This document shows, piece by piece, positions 27,701-35,138 of a stretch of 64,000 bases of DNA. Source of the stretch: Kineosporia aurantiaca JCM 3230 (GTDB lineage: Bacteria > Actinomycetota > Actinomycetes > Actinomycetales > Kineosporiaceae); the NCBI GenBank assembly GCA_000719025.1, contig JODP01000012.1, positions 346,906 to 410,905 on the forward strand, written 5' to 3'. The stretch's first letter is position 1; every line of letters begins with the position of its first letter. The position numbers and the translations under genes were made by a program. The notes under the pieces are model-generated. The model saw only the letters and a list, made by a program, of their open reading frames with translations. It made no database searches and had not been told where the DNA came from.

Positions 27701-30194
27701 CCAGGGCGACCGTGATCACCGAGTCGCTGACCGGCACGGCCACCACGTTCTGCCCGTCGAACTGCACGCCGGTCAGGGCGTTCACGCCGGTGAAGCCGGA
27801 ACCGTTGATGGTCACGAGCAGGGCCCCACCGGTGGACGAGGCCTGGTTGGGAGTTATCGACGTGATCACCGGGGCGGCGGTGTAGGTGAACCGGTCAGCG
27901 GCGGAGGTGGCGCTGGTCCCACCCGCTGTGACGACCGTGACGTCCACTGCGCCCGCGCTGTTGGCCAGCGGGGAGGTCACGGTGATGCTGGTGGCCGAGT
28001 TCGTGGTGATGGGTGTCGATGTCGTACCGAACTTCACCGATGTGGCGTTGGCCAGGTTGGTACCGGTAATCGTGACGCTCGTACCCCCGGCCAGCGGTCC
28101 CGCCGTCGGCGAAATGCTCGTCACCGTAGGCGCGGCCGCGTAGACGTAGTCGTCGGCGGCGGTGTTGGCCGAAGTACCGCCGGGGGTAATGACCCGGACG
28201 TCAACGGTTCCCGCGGCGTGCGCGGGGACGGTTGCGGTGATCTGAGTCGGGTTGACCACGGTGACCACGGACGCGTTGTTGCCAGTTCCGAAGGTCACCC
28301 CGGTTGCGCCGGTGAACCCGGTACCGGTGATGGTCACGGTGTTGCCACCGGCCGTCGTTCCCGTCGCGGGGTTGACCCCGGTGACCGTGGGCAGCGCGAT
28401 GTAGGTGAACTGGTCGGCCGCCGACGCCGCTGAGGTCCCGGCCGGGTTCGTGATCGTGACGTCGATCGTGCCGGCGGTTCCGGAGGGAGCGACCGCGGTG
28501 ATGCTGGTGGGCGAGTTCACCGTGTAGCTCGTCGCGTTCGTGCTGCCGAACTGCACGGCCGAAGGTCCGACGAGACCCGCGAAGCCGGTTCCGGTGATGG
28601 TGACGCTGGTGCCGCCGGCGGTCGGCCCACTGGACGGGCTGACATTCGTCACCGTCGGCTGCCCGACGTACGTGAAGTTGTCGGCGGCCGTGTTGGCCGA
28701 CGTCCCTCCGGCCGTGGTGACCGCGATGTCGACCGTGCCCGCGGATCCGGCCGGGGCGGTGGCGGTGATACTCGTTCCGGTGTTGGCCGTGATGGTGCCG
28801 GTGACGTTACCGAACTTCACCGAGGTCGCGTTGGCGAGCGCGGTACCGGTGATGGTGACGCTCGTACCCCCGGCGATCGCGCCTACGGATGGCGAGATGC
28901 CGGTCACCGCAGGCACTGCGAGATAGGTGTACTGGTCGGCCGTCACGACGTCGGACTGCCCGCCGACGCTGGTGACCCGCACGTCGATCTGCCCGGCGGT
29001 CTTGGCCGGGGCGACGGCGGTGATCTGCGTGGCGCTGTCCACGCTGAAGCTCGTGGCCGCGGTCCCGCCGAAGGTGACGGCCGAGGTGCCGGTGAGGTTG
29101 GTGCCGGTGATCGTCACGCTGGTCCCGCCCGCGGTCGGGCCACGGGTCGGATTGACCGCGGTGATCACCGGTTTGGGGACGTAGGTGAAGTCGTCGGCGG
29201 CGGTGTTGGCCGAGGTTCCGGTCGGGTTGATCACCCGGACGTCGACCGTGCCGGTACCGGCCGGGGCGACCGCCGTGATGCTGGTCAGCGAGTTGATCGT
29301 GTAGCTGGTGGCCGAGGTCGCGCCGAACTTCACGTCGGAGGTGCCGAGGAAGCCGGTACCCGTGATGGTGACGCTGGTCCCGCCGGTCTCGGCGCCCTTG
29401 GTCGGCGTGATCGCGCTGACCGCCGGGGTCGGGGGCACCGTGGTGCCGCACTCGCTGGTGCCGATGTCCAGGTTCACCTGGGCGAGCCCGGCGACGTTGA
29501 TCACCACCCGGGCCGCGACCACCTTCATCGAGTACTGCCCGGCGCCCTGGTTGGCGGTGCTCTGGTAGTTCAGGATGATCGAGCCGGCGGTGGTGGGGAC
29601 ACCGAGCACGTTCAGGGTCAGGGGGATCGTGTAGTTGGGCGTGATCGTCCCGGAGGGGATCGCCGCGCCCAGGTTCAGGCCGCCACCGAGGCTGAGCCCG
29701 GTCACCGTGGACGAACCGGTGACCCCGCTGGCGGTCGCGGCACACTGCGAGTGCGTCGGGCCCAGGGCGACCAGGCCGCTGGCGACGTTGACGCTGGCCA
29801 GATCGGCGCTGGAGTTCGCCTTGTCGTAGAGCGGATCGGCGGTCGCCGTGCTGGCCAGCGCGCCGGCCGAGGCCACCGAGTCCAGGCCCAGGCCGGACAG
29901 GTTGGCCAGCGAGGCACTGGTCGGGGCCGGGTACTGGGACTGGCCCACGCTGGTGATGTTCACAGTAGCCGCGGCCAGCAGGGTGACGCTGCCGTTGAGC
30001 ACGTTGGCGTTGGAGATCACGGTGCCGGTGAAGGCCGAACTGCTCTGCACGCCGGCCGGGATCACGGCTCCGGCGACCAGCAGACCGGCCAGGCCCCGGG
30101 CGGTGGTCCGACGCAGTCCGCGCCGGCCCATCCACCCCGACATCCAGCTTCGCAAAGGCCTGTTATCGCCGGAATACTTACCCCACGCACCCAT
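21783..30194 (-). CDS. Giant IPT/TIG-repeat surface protein with LAFTG sortase signal
   Basis: 2803 residues. A basic N-terminus and hydrophobic helix form a signal peptide (to about residue 54). A unique domain of about 200 residues follows. Then come 27 IPT/TIG immunoglobulin-like repeats of about 86 residues from residue 257, each opening with a pattern like PxVTxIxPxxGPxxGGTxVTITGTGF. After that are a Big-like domain with two cysteines, a Gly/Asn/Asp/Ser-rich linker of about 70 residues, and LAFTG at 2761-2765 with a membrane helix and an Arg-rich tail. LAxTG is the motif of class E sortases in high-GC actinobacteria. It is therefore probably a wall-anchored stalk or adhesin. The start is not certain: the first 17 codons include the dispersed repeat, and MSGWMG is an alternative. 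Confidence 0.93.
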   Translation of the reverse strand: MGAWGKYSGDNRPLRSWMSGWMGRRGLRRTTARGLAGLLVAGAVIPAGVQSSSAFTGTVISNANVLNGSVTLLAAATVNITSVGQSQYPAPTSASLANLSGLGLDSVASAGALASTATADPLYDKANSSADLASVNVASGLVALGPTHSQCAATASGVTGSSTVTGLSLGGGLNLGAAIPSGTITPNYTIPLTLNVLGVPTTAGSIILNYQSTANQGAGQYSMKVVAARVVINVAGLAQVNLDIGTSECGTTVPPTPAVSAITPTKGAETGGTSVTITGTGFLGTSDVKFGATSATSYTINSLTSITAVAPAGTGTVDVRVINPTGTSANTAADDFTYVPKPVITAVNPTRGPTAGGTSVTITGTNLTGTSAVTFGGTAATSFSVDSATQITAVAPAKTAGQIDVRVTSVGGQSDVVTADQYTYLAVPAVTGISPSVGAIAGGTSVTITGTALANATSVKFGNVTGTITANTGTSITATAPAGSAGTVDIAVTTAGGTSANTAADNFTYVGQPTVTNVSPSSGPTAGGTSVTITGTGFAGLVGPSAVQFGSTNATSYTVNSPTSITAVAPSGTAGTIDVTITNPAGTSAASAADQFTYIALPTVTGVNPATGTTAGGNTVTITGTGFTGATGVTFGTGNNASVVTVVNPTQITATVPAHAAGTVDVRVITPGGTSANTAADDYVYAAAPTVTSISPTAGPLAGGTSVTITGTNLANATSVKFGTTSTPITTNSATSITVTSPLANSAGAVDVTVVTAGGTSATSAADRFTYTAAPVITSITPNQASSTGGALLVTINGSGFTGVNALTGVQFDGQNVVAVPVSDSVITVALVPAHAVGPIYVTVTTPNGGTSAQTPGAVFTYVGAPTLTSVSPASGPTAGGNTVTLIGTGFTNVNTVNFGATPITTFTKVSDTQITVTAPPGLAGNVNISVLSGAYGLSGTQPYQYLATPTVALLVPNTGPAAGGQQVLITGTGFTGATDVKFGGVSAGPITVSSDLSITATAPSHAAGLVDVTVTAPGGTSSTIGTQNDFTYVAAPVISSIAPSSGPAVGLNSVVITGTGFTGMTSVTFGGTVATAVATNDTTITVAVVPGHAVGDVNVAVTTLSGGTSAATASSVYTYQGAPTLTSIAPDRGPLAGGNPVVLTGTGFNQATAVTFGVLPATSYTIASDTQITATAPLGVGTVNVTVSAGLGNTSNTQPYTYVAAPNVLTVSPQTGTIDGGTVVTLTGLGFTGATDVKFGTTSAPGPITVSGDTSITVTTPAHAAGTVPVTVVGPGGTSTPVALLNDFTFIARPVVTTVSPNSGPTGGLTVVTITGTGFDTVALTGGVKFGGVDATYLKLSDTSITATTPAHGAGTVDVTVTTADGGTSATVTGDQFTYLGAPAVTGLSPATGPIAGGNTVTITGAGFTPTSTVLFGATPLLNPTVNSSTSLTVTAPAGLPGTVDVRVVTAGGTSPVTTADDYTYVGTPVVTGLAPTAGGVAGGESVNITGSGFTGVLAVDFGGTAATTFDRRSDTLIVATAPAHAAGVANVHVTTLIGGVSADQAANEYTYIAGPAVTGLSPNNGTTDGGTVVTITGSGFTGATGVRFGNVVASNPTVSSDTTMTAVSPAGSAGTVDVTVVGRFANSATTPADRFTYLGRPDVTGIAPDSGSVNGGTIVTITGTGFTPTSTVTFGGNAATNVQYTSATQLSATSPSGGAGVVDVAVTTNGGTSVTTGTRDDFRYVGASTISAINPNVGPVAGGDQVVITGTQFYDVTGVTFGGTAATAVTRDSDTQLTVTTPAHAAGAANVVVTTTAGGASAAGTYTYQPLPTVTGVTPTSGVTLGGTVVHLNGSGFTGTTQVYFGTVPATTYTVLSDTQIDAVSPAMSMGGTFHVTVDGQYGTSVATAADEFTYAASPTVSGIAPARGPLVGGTDVTITGTGFTSGSQVSFGGTAATVRFVSATELVATTPAATAGTVAMTVTTPYGTSAPINFTFVDIPGITSVTPNEGPETGGTAVTVRGSGFSTASAVRFGTAAASFTIVSDTEISTTSPGGTGGVNVRITNDGGTSVVTGQSAFDYLPPPTVTSVAPSSGPITGGTQVTITGTGFTNGTTVAFGATAATGVTYVSPTQLTATAPSVSSASTVDVVATTVNGSSATTGAGNDFRYLAAPSITGVTPAAGPIAGGTVVTITGSGFTNATQVRFGTVLATGVTVSSDGSITVTAPAGSAGVVDITVTGPGGTSATSSADQFRYATAASITGISPDTGSVAGGTTVTITGSGFTGATQVTFGGVNATFTVVNDTTITVVTPAGLAGDRSVRITTPGGISPVSPAATYTYAAAPSVTGLTPPVGPVAGGTQVTITGTGFTGATSVSFGGSTVTPTVTGDTSLTVTTPAHAAGTVDVTVTGPLGTSATGVDTGFRFVEPSSAPVLTTITPARGPAAGGGTVRLSGIGFTGASAVTFGGVATQFTVDSDTQITVTVPTDGTGTVTARVTTANGTSAENVGYTYVPLSELPQVQGITPNVGPVAGGTVLTITGANFDDQTTVSFDGVPGTSLTLGPDVGGSGLGLRSAVPTSFRAAYSNTLSVIAPPHEQGPVTITVTNAAGTTSFVQAFTFIPLPSATTFTVQVPAGTTSVIAPRGPDYTELEVDACGTPSGDGSVVVGPKGQACVYTAPDAVGTDSFTMDVSDVLGQQNTQTVQVTVTQGSGTGNGGGGGNDGGGDNGGGDDNGGGSGTDGGGGNDNGDGSGSGGSGGNNGSGNGSGSGTGSGSGGGNDLAFTGTPYFLVPAIAFGFGLILVGSGIVTVEQLRGGSRRRRRQ
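21917..22125 (-). repeat. Low-complexity Gly/Asn/Asp/Ser linker of the surface protein
   Basis: Coding DNA for about 70 residues composed almost entirely of Gly, Asn, Asp and Ser, placed just before the LAFTG signal. In sortase substrates such stretches span the cell wall. The DNA is a run of GGC/AAC/GAC/AGC-type codons and is likely to vary in length between strains. Confidence 0.75.
22385..29430 (-). repeat. Array of 27 IPT/TIG repeats (about 260 bp each)
   Basis: Counted from the recurring opening with a Pro-x-x-Gly core followed by GG and VTITGTGF-like strands. Units share protein pattern more than exact DNA identity, so the array is diverged rather than freshly amplified. A few units carry variants (GALLVTINGSGF, GLNSVVITGTGF, GGTVVHLNGSGF). 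Confidence 0.88.
30158..30167. repeat. Dispersed repeat copy 5, at the start of the surface-protein gene
   Basis: GCCTGTTATC matches 10 of 11 bases of the other copies; the last base is G. On the coding strand it reads GATAACAGGC and encodes Asp-Asn-Arg-Pro at residues 10-13, the same frame as both kinase copies. Confidence 0.55.
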
Positions 30195-30348
30195 GCGTCG
30201 CTTCCCCCAGAATCCCCGTTGTGGCGAGGGTGACTCTAGGTAGCAAGCGAATTACAGAAAGGTAATTAGCGCGGCGTGTCGCACGGCCAAACAGATGGCG
30301 ACGGGACACCAGTGGCGAAAGGGGTCACATGCCCACCCGGTACGCCAA

Positions 30349-30381
30349 CCTCACACCCGCTCTCACACCTGCTCTCACACT
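30349..30381. repeat. Short 12-bp tandem repeat at the 3' end of the amylase gene
   Basis: Three imperfect copies of CTCTCACACCTG-like units. The stop codon of the amylase gene lies inside the repeat. It may reflect slippage and has no clear function. Confidence 0.5.
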
Positions 30382-31928
30382 CGGTCGGCCTTGGTGAAGG
30401 CCACCGCCGCCTTGGCCGGCACCGTCACCTGGGCCTTGCCGCCCGCTGCGACCTTCACCGTGGTCCCGGAACACTTTCCCTTCGCGACCTTTCCGGTCGT
30501 AACGTCGCAGTACGTCCCGGCCGACAGCCCCGTGCTGAAAGTGGCCGTGTGCGCGGTCTTGTCGTTGTTCAGCGCGATCCAGCCCGCACTCCCCCGGCTG
30601 AACGCGATCAGGTTCCCCCCGTCGTCCCACCAGTTCCGCACCGGCGCCCCACCGACGTGATTGTGGAAGGCGACCATCCCCGTCACGGCCTGGTCGGCGT
30701 CCACACAGACCCAGGCCTTGGAGGAGCAGTCCGTGTCGGTGACGAACCCGTCCTTGTCCGAGGGCGGCGAGTCGTCTGCCGTATCCCAGGCGAAACTGCT
30801 GTATACCTGCGGAGTTCCATACCCGTAGCCGAGCAGGAACTGGTTGGCCAGGATATTGGTGGCGCCGTCCTTGTAGTTCAGCGCGTCACCGTTGCGCTCG
30901 GTGTCGTGGTTCTGCACGAAGGTCAGCGCCTTGTCGCTCGCCACCAGCCCCGAGCCCGCTCCGAAGCCTTTCAGCGTGGCCAGGCTGCCGGTCGCATCAG
31001 CGGGATAGCTCTTGAACGCGTTCTTGATCTGAATGTCGGCGTCCAACCCCAGCACCGCCGAGCCGGCCCCGGTGAAGGCCTGCGGGGAAAGCACCCCCGG
31101 TCCGCCGCCGAAGACCTCCAGAGCAACGTACGGCCGATCACCGTCCACGGTCCGGTTCAGCTTGTTCTCCAGGGCGATCAGGTCCTCCTGACCCACGTGC
31201 TTCGCCGCGTCCACCCGGAAGCCGGAAACCCCGTAGCCGATCAGCTTGTTCAGGTACTTCGCGAGCTGGTCGCGGACCTCGGGCTTCTCGGTGCGCAGAT
31301 CGGCCAGCCCGACCAGCTCACACTTCCGTACCTGCTGCAGGTTGTTGTAGTCCTCGATACCGCCGCTCGCGGAGGGGCAGTCGGTGCCCTTCTGATGAAA
31401 GTCCGCCGCGTCGTAGAGCCCGTCGTACTCGAAGTGCGAGTACTTGCGGCCTCCGTAAGACAGCGATCCCTGCCCGGTCATGTGGTTGACCACGGCGTCG
31501 ACGTAGACCTTCACGCCGGCCTTGCGGCAGGTCTTCACCATCGCGCGGAACTCGGCCTCGGTGCCCATCCGGCTGGTCAGCTCGTACGAGACCGGCTGGT
31601 AGATCTCCCACCACGGGTGCAGCACGGTGTCGCTGCCGTTGCCCAGCTCGGTGCGCTTGAGCGAGTCGGCCGGCTGCGAGACCTGCACCCCGGCGTACCC
31701 GGCGGGCCCGAGGACGCCCGTGCACTCGGAGGCGACCGACGTCCAGTTCCACTCGAACAGGTTGGCCATCACATCCGTCCGGCCCGGCCCGGCGGCCGCG
31801 GTCACCGGCCGGACGGGGTCTGGGGGGCCGGATCCGAGCGAGTCGTTCAGGGCCACCACACCCGCCATCGGCAGGGCGATCGCCGCCACGGCGGCGAGAG
31901 CGGCGAAGGACGAGGAGCGAACGGACAT
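30375..31928 (-). CDS. Secreted alpha-amylase (GH13)
   Basis: 517 residues. The start is the ATG preceded by GGGGGA, beginning MSVRSSSF; an in-frame upstream extension lacks support. An N-terminal hydrophobic segment acts as an export signal. GH13 regions are all present: DAVVNHM (region I), GFRVDAAKHV with the nucleophile Asp (II), ALEVFGG with the acid/base Glu (III), and FVQNHDTER with the transition-state Asp (IV). A small beta-rich C-terminal domain follows and no starch-binding module is visible. It should cleave starch outside the cell. It is downstream of the disordered-protein gene with 111 bp between. Confidence 0.93.
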   Translation of the reverse strand: MSVRSSSFAALAAVAAIALPMAGVVALNDSLGSGPPDPVRPVTAAAGPGRTDVMANLFEWNWTSVASECTGVLGPAGYAGVQVSQPADSLKRTELGNGSDTVLHPWWEIYQPVSYELTSRMGTEAEFRAMVKTCRKAGVKVYVDAVVNHMTGQGSLSYGGRKYSHFEYDGLYDAADFHQKGTDCPSASGGIEDYNNLQQVRKCELVGLADLRTEKPEVRDQLAKYLNKLIGYGVSGFRVDAAKHVGQEDLIALENKLNRTVDGDRPYVALEVFGGGPGVLSPQAFTGAGSAVLGLDADIQIKNAFKSYPADATGSLATLKGFGAGSGLVASDKALTFVQNHDTERNGDALNYKDGATNILANQFLLGYGYGTPQVYSSFAWDTADDSPPSDKDGFVTDTDCSSKAWVCVDADQAVTGMVAFHNHVGGAPVRNWWDDGGNLIAFSRGSAGWIALNNDKTAHTATFSTGLSAGTYCDVTTGKVAKGKCSGTTVKVAAGGKAQVTVPAKAAVAFTKADRV

Positions 31929-32039
31929 GCGAATCCCCCACGGTCGACGTTGACCCACATCCGGTACACCGGGCACATCCGGCAACCGAACGGTAACGGG
32001 CGGTGCGCGTCCCTGGCTAGGCCCCGGCCCGCCGAAGCC

Positions 32040-35009
32040 TTACAGACCCAGCAGTTTGCTCTTCAGCCAGAACGGCGTGTGCTCCTCGTCCCGGGTGAAC
32101 CAGGCCGTGTCGCGCTGGAAGTCCTCGGCACTCGGCGCCGGGGTGTTCCGGAACCGCGGCTCGGCCTCGTAGTCGTAGTCCGCCTCGAACTGCCCACCGG
32201 CCGTGACCCGGATCCGGATCGAGTACCAGGCCCCGCTACCGGGCAGGTGGAAAACCTCCCGCAGGCGGTACATGTAGCCCCAGTGCGCGGTCGGCACGAA
32301 GGTGGCCACGCTGCCGTCCGGCAGCAGGTACTCCGCCTCGCACTCGACGTGCTCGACGCCGACCACCCGGCCGTAGAAGGTGAAATCGGAAACGCCCTGC
32401 GGCGCATCCGCCTGAGCCAGACCGACGATGCAGCGCACCTGCAACTGCGGGTCGATCCCGATCGACTCGGCCCGGATCTGCTCGTAGATCTCCCACCCCG
32501 GCCAGGACGCGGTCTGCGGGGGCCGGTCGAACTCCTCGCGCCCGAATTCCGGCTCGCGCCCGAACTCCTCACGCCGGAACTCCTCACGCCGGAACTCCTC
32601 GTGCCCGAACCCGGAACCGGAGGGGAAGTCGGAGTTCGGCCGGTACTCGGAGGTGGGCGGCCAGTCGTACGGGGACGACGACGCCGAGCCGGACGCCGAC
32701 GGGAAGTTCACGATCGGGTCCTGCTTCAGGTCGTAGACCGGCGACCGGGTGAAGTCCGGCACCGGGGCCTGCGACAGGTCGAAGACCGGCGTCTCCACCG
32801 GTTCCGGGGCCGGGCGCCGGGCGCGGCCGGACCCGGAGGACGGCTCCGGGTCGACCGGAGGGGACTGCAGGAGCTCGGATCCCAGGGTGTCGGAGACGTC
32901 CGGGGGCATGGCCCGCGAAAGGTCGAAGACCGAGGGCTGAGGGACGCTCGGGGCCGGCTCGGGTGCGGGCGCCCCCCGGTAGTCGAACGACGGCTGCGGG
33001 ACGGGAGACTGAAGCGTCTCGTACTCAGGAACCCGGGTCGCATCCTCCGCGAGAACCTGCTCGGCCACCGAGGGCCGCGGGGAGTCGTACGCGGGAGCAT
33101 TCGCCGAGGGAACCCGATCGGCCGACGGACTCCGCAAAGAGTCGTACCTCGGCGCGGCCGTCCCATCGGTGGCAGGAGACGGCTCTGCTAACGGGGACTT
33201 GTGGGAGGCCGGCTTCGCCTGTGTCGCCGCGGCAGCCGGCTGATCCAGAATCGAGGCTCGCAGTGCCTCGTACGCGGGAGCGTCCTCGGCAAGAGCCTCC
33301 TCGGAAACCGGCCCTCGCAACGGGTCGTATCCCGGCGCCCGCGTCGGGTCGGCCGCCGCGGGCTGATCCGGAACCGGGGCCTGCGGGGCGTCATTCGGCG
33401 CGGAGACAGACCCTCGCAACGGCTCGTCCGCGGTCGCTGCCTTGCGGTCCGCTTCGCCTGCCTGCTCCGAGACCGGAATGCGCAGCGGGTCGTACTCGGG
33501 TGCCTTGGTGACGCCCGGCGCAAGAACCTCGTCCGAGACCGACGCCCGGAAGGGAGCGTCGTACGGGGCAGGTCCCGGTTCTTCCGGAGCGGTCGGCGGC
33601 TCCGGAAGCGATGCCCGCAGTAAGTCGTACTCGGGGGCCGCTCCCGGATCGGCGTCGAGCACCTGGTCGGCGACCGAGGCCCGCAAGGTGTCGTAGGTGG
33701 CGGCACCCTGCACCACGTCTGGGGCCAGGTTGGAGACGAAGTCCTGGATGAAGTCCGGATCCGGCGCGCTCAGGCCGGAAACCGGCTGGGGCTGAGTGAG
33801 TTCCGGGCCGCGCGGGAGGTCGGGCGGCGGGCCGGGCTTGGGGGGTCGTGGAAGACCGGAGGGCGGTGTCGGGGAGTCCGGCGCAAGGACCGGCTTGGCT
33901 CCCTTGGTGATCCTCAGCAAGTCTTCGGGGGTCGCCCAGGCCGGGCCCGGTCCCGGGGCTTTCGGGGGCTCCGGCTCCGACGACGTGGAGGTGCCCAGCA
34001 GGTCGGCCGGAGTCGCCCAGGCCGGAGCCGGATCCTTCGTCGCGTCCTCAGCCGTATCGGCCTGGTTCGAGGAGTCCGGGGCATCGGGGGTGGCGGAGAA
34101 GGCGGCCACCGAAGGTGACCCGAGCAGGTCCGCCGGAGTGGCCCAGGAAGAACCCCGGGCCGGGTCGCGCGGGGCATCGGTCACCAGTGGCCGGGTGGCG
34201 TCGGACGCAGCAACCGACGGGGCGTCCGGAGCCGGGCCAGGAACGGGAGCGGGTACGGGAGCAGGTGCCTGGGTCTGGATCTGCGGGATCTCCGACGTGG
34301 AGGACCGGAGGAACTCCTGCACCGACGCCGGCGGGAACTCGGCCCCGCCGGTCGGGCCCGGGACGACCTCCGGCACCGGATCGCTCACCCGGATCTGCGG
34401 GATTTCGGCCGTGGAGGCCCGCAAGAACTCCTGCACCGATGCCGGCGGGAAAGCCGGGGTCAACGGAGGCTGGGGGGCGGCCGGTGGCTTCGGCCTGACG
34501 GGCAGTTCGGAGGCTGAGGCCTCGGACGAACTCGAGGGGGTTACCACGGGAGGATCGACCGGCAACGGGCCGGAAGACGGTTCTTCGGGGAGCTTGATGA
34601 TCGGCAAAGGACCGGTCGGCACGGCGGGTAGCCCCGGCCACGGTCGCTGACGGGGCTCGCTCGATGCGGGGGTGCTGGTCGTCTCCACCCATCGCGAGGT
34701 CCCCGGCCGGCGCAGGGAACCGGTCTGTACGGCTTCCTCGCTCGATCCCCGAGGGGAGGACGAGCTCGCCTCAGCCGGCTCGAACAGGCTCCGGCCGTCG
34801 TCCCCGAGCGAACCCTCGGTGAGGCCGTTCCAGGTGCCGGGAGCCCAGGAGCGGTCGTCCTCGCCGTCGGGACCGCCCTCAGAAGCAGCCGGGCCGGTCG
34901 TTCCGGAACCACGCGTCACGGAGCCGGGATCCGCGGAGGCGGCGTCCTCCGCCGCCTCGGACGCGCCCCCGTCCTCACCCTTCTTCTTGCCGAAGATCCC
35001 GCCTAACAT
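32040..35009 (-). CDS. Large proline-rich, motif-repeat protein with a folded C-terminal domain
   Basis: 989 residues. There is no signal peptide or membrane helix; the N-terminus is short and basic (MLGGIFGKKKGEDGG). About 800 residues are rich in Pro, Ala, Ser, Glu and Asp and must be disordered. Within them are repeated short motifs: WATPADLL (three times), FPPASVQEFLR followed by EIPQI (twice), and about nine variants of YDxLRxSVxDQ. Near residue 815 there is a charged run of REEF units. The last 150 residues look folded, with aromatic strands, and end DTAWFTRDEEHTPFWL, which loosely recalls DUF600/YezG-like proteins. I do not recognise a function. A scaffold that displays binding motifs is a guess. 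Confidence 0.8.
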   Translation of the reverse strand: MLGGIFGKKKGEDGGASEAAEDAASADPGSVTRGSGTTGPAASEGGPDGEDDRSWAPGTWNGLTEGSLGDDGRSLFEPAEASSSSPRGSSEEAVQTGSLRRPGTSRWVETTSTPASSEPRQRPWPGLPAVPTGPLPIIKLPEEPSSGPLPVDPPVVTPSSSSEASASELPVRPKPPAAPQPPLTPAFPPASVQEFLRASTAEIPQIRVSDPVPEVVPGPTGGAEFPPASVQEFLRSSTSEIPQIQTQAPAPVPAPVPGPAPDAPSVAASDATRPLVTDAPRDPARGSSWATPADLLGSPSVAAFSATPDAPDSSNQADTAEDATKDPAPAWATPADLLGTSTSSEPEPPKAPGPGPAWATPEDLLRITKGAKPVLAPDSPTPPSGLPRPPKPGPPPDLPRGPELTQPQPVSGLSAPDPDFIQDFVSNLAPDVVQGAATYDTLRASVADQVLDADPGAAPEYDLLRASLPEPPTAPEEPGPAPYDAPFRASVSDEVLAPGVTKAPEYDPLRIPVSEQAGEADRKAATADEPLRGSVSAPNDAPQAPVPDQPAAADPTRAPGYDPLRGPVSEEALAEDAPAYEALRASILDQPAAAATQAKPASHKSPLAEPSPATDGTAAPRYDSLRSPSADRVPSANAPAYDSPRPSVAEQVLAEDATRVPEYETLQSPVPQPSFDYRGAPAPEPAPSVPQPSVFDLSRAMPPDVSDTLGSELLQSPPVDPEPSSGSGRARRPAPEPVETPVFDLSQAPVPDFTRSPVYDLKQDPIVNFPSASGSASSSPYDWPPTSEYRPNSDFPSGSGFGHEEFRREEFRREEFGREPEFGREEFDRPPQTASWPGWEIYEQIRAESIGIDPQLQVRCIVGLAQADAPQGVSDFTFYGRVVGVEHVECEAEYLLPDGSVATFVPTAHWGYMYRLREVFHLPGSGAWYSIRIRVTAGGQFEADYDYEAEPRFRNTPAPSAEDFQRDTAWFTRDEEHTPFWLKSKLLGL
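32537..32600 (-). repeat. 15-bp tandem repeat encoding REEF units
   Basis: Imperfect copies of a 15-base unit (GAACTCCTCACGCCG on the plus strand) encode consecutive Arg-Glu-Glu-Phe-Arg pentapeptides in the disordered protein. This type of repeat changes copy number easily. Confidence 0.6.
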
Positions 35010-35138
35010 GCCCGCAGCCTACGGGAGCAACTGGAACGGGACGGACATCCGGATCGTTGAATTGTCGGCCTCGTGGGCTCTCGCCACGGTGTGCTGGTGA
35101 CCGGGCACGGTCCGCACACGATCCGGGCGGGAACGGGC

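Noticed and set aside
22464..29184. Long open frames on the plus strand opposite the giant surface-protein gene (one near 1190 codons)
   Set aside because: They mirror the repeated high-GC coding strand. Their translations are Arg/Gly/His-rich shadow sequence or repeated Val/Pro patterns with no start signals or known domains.
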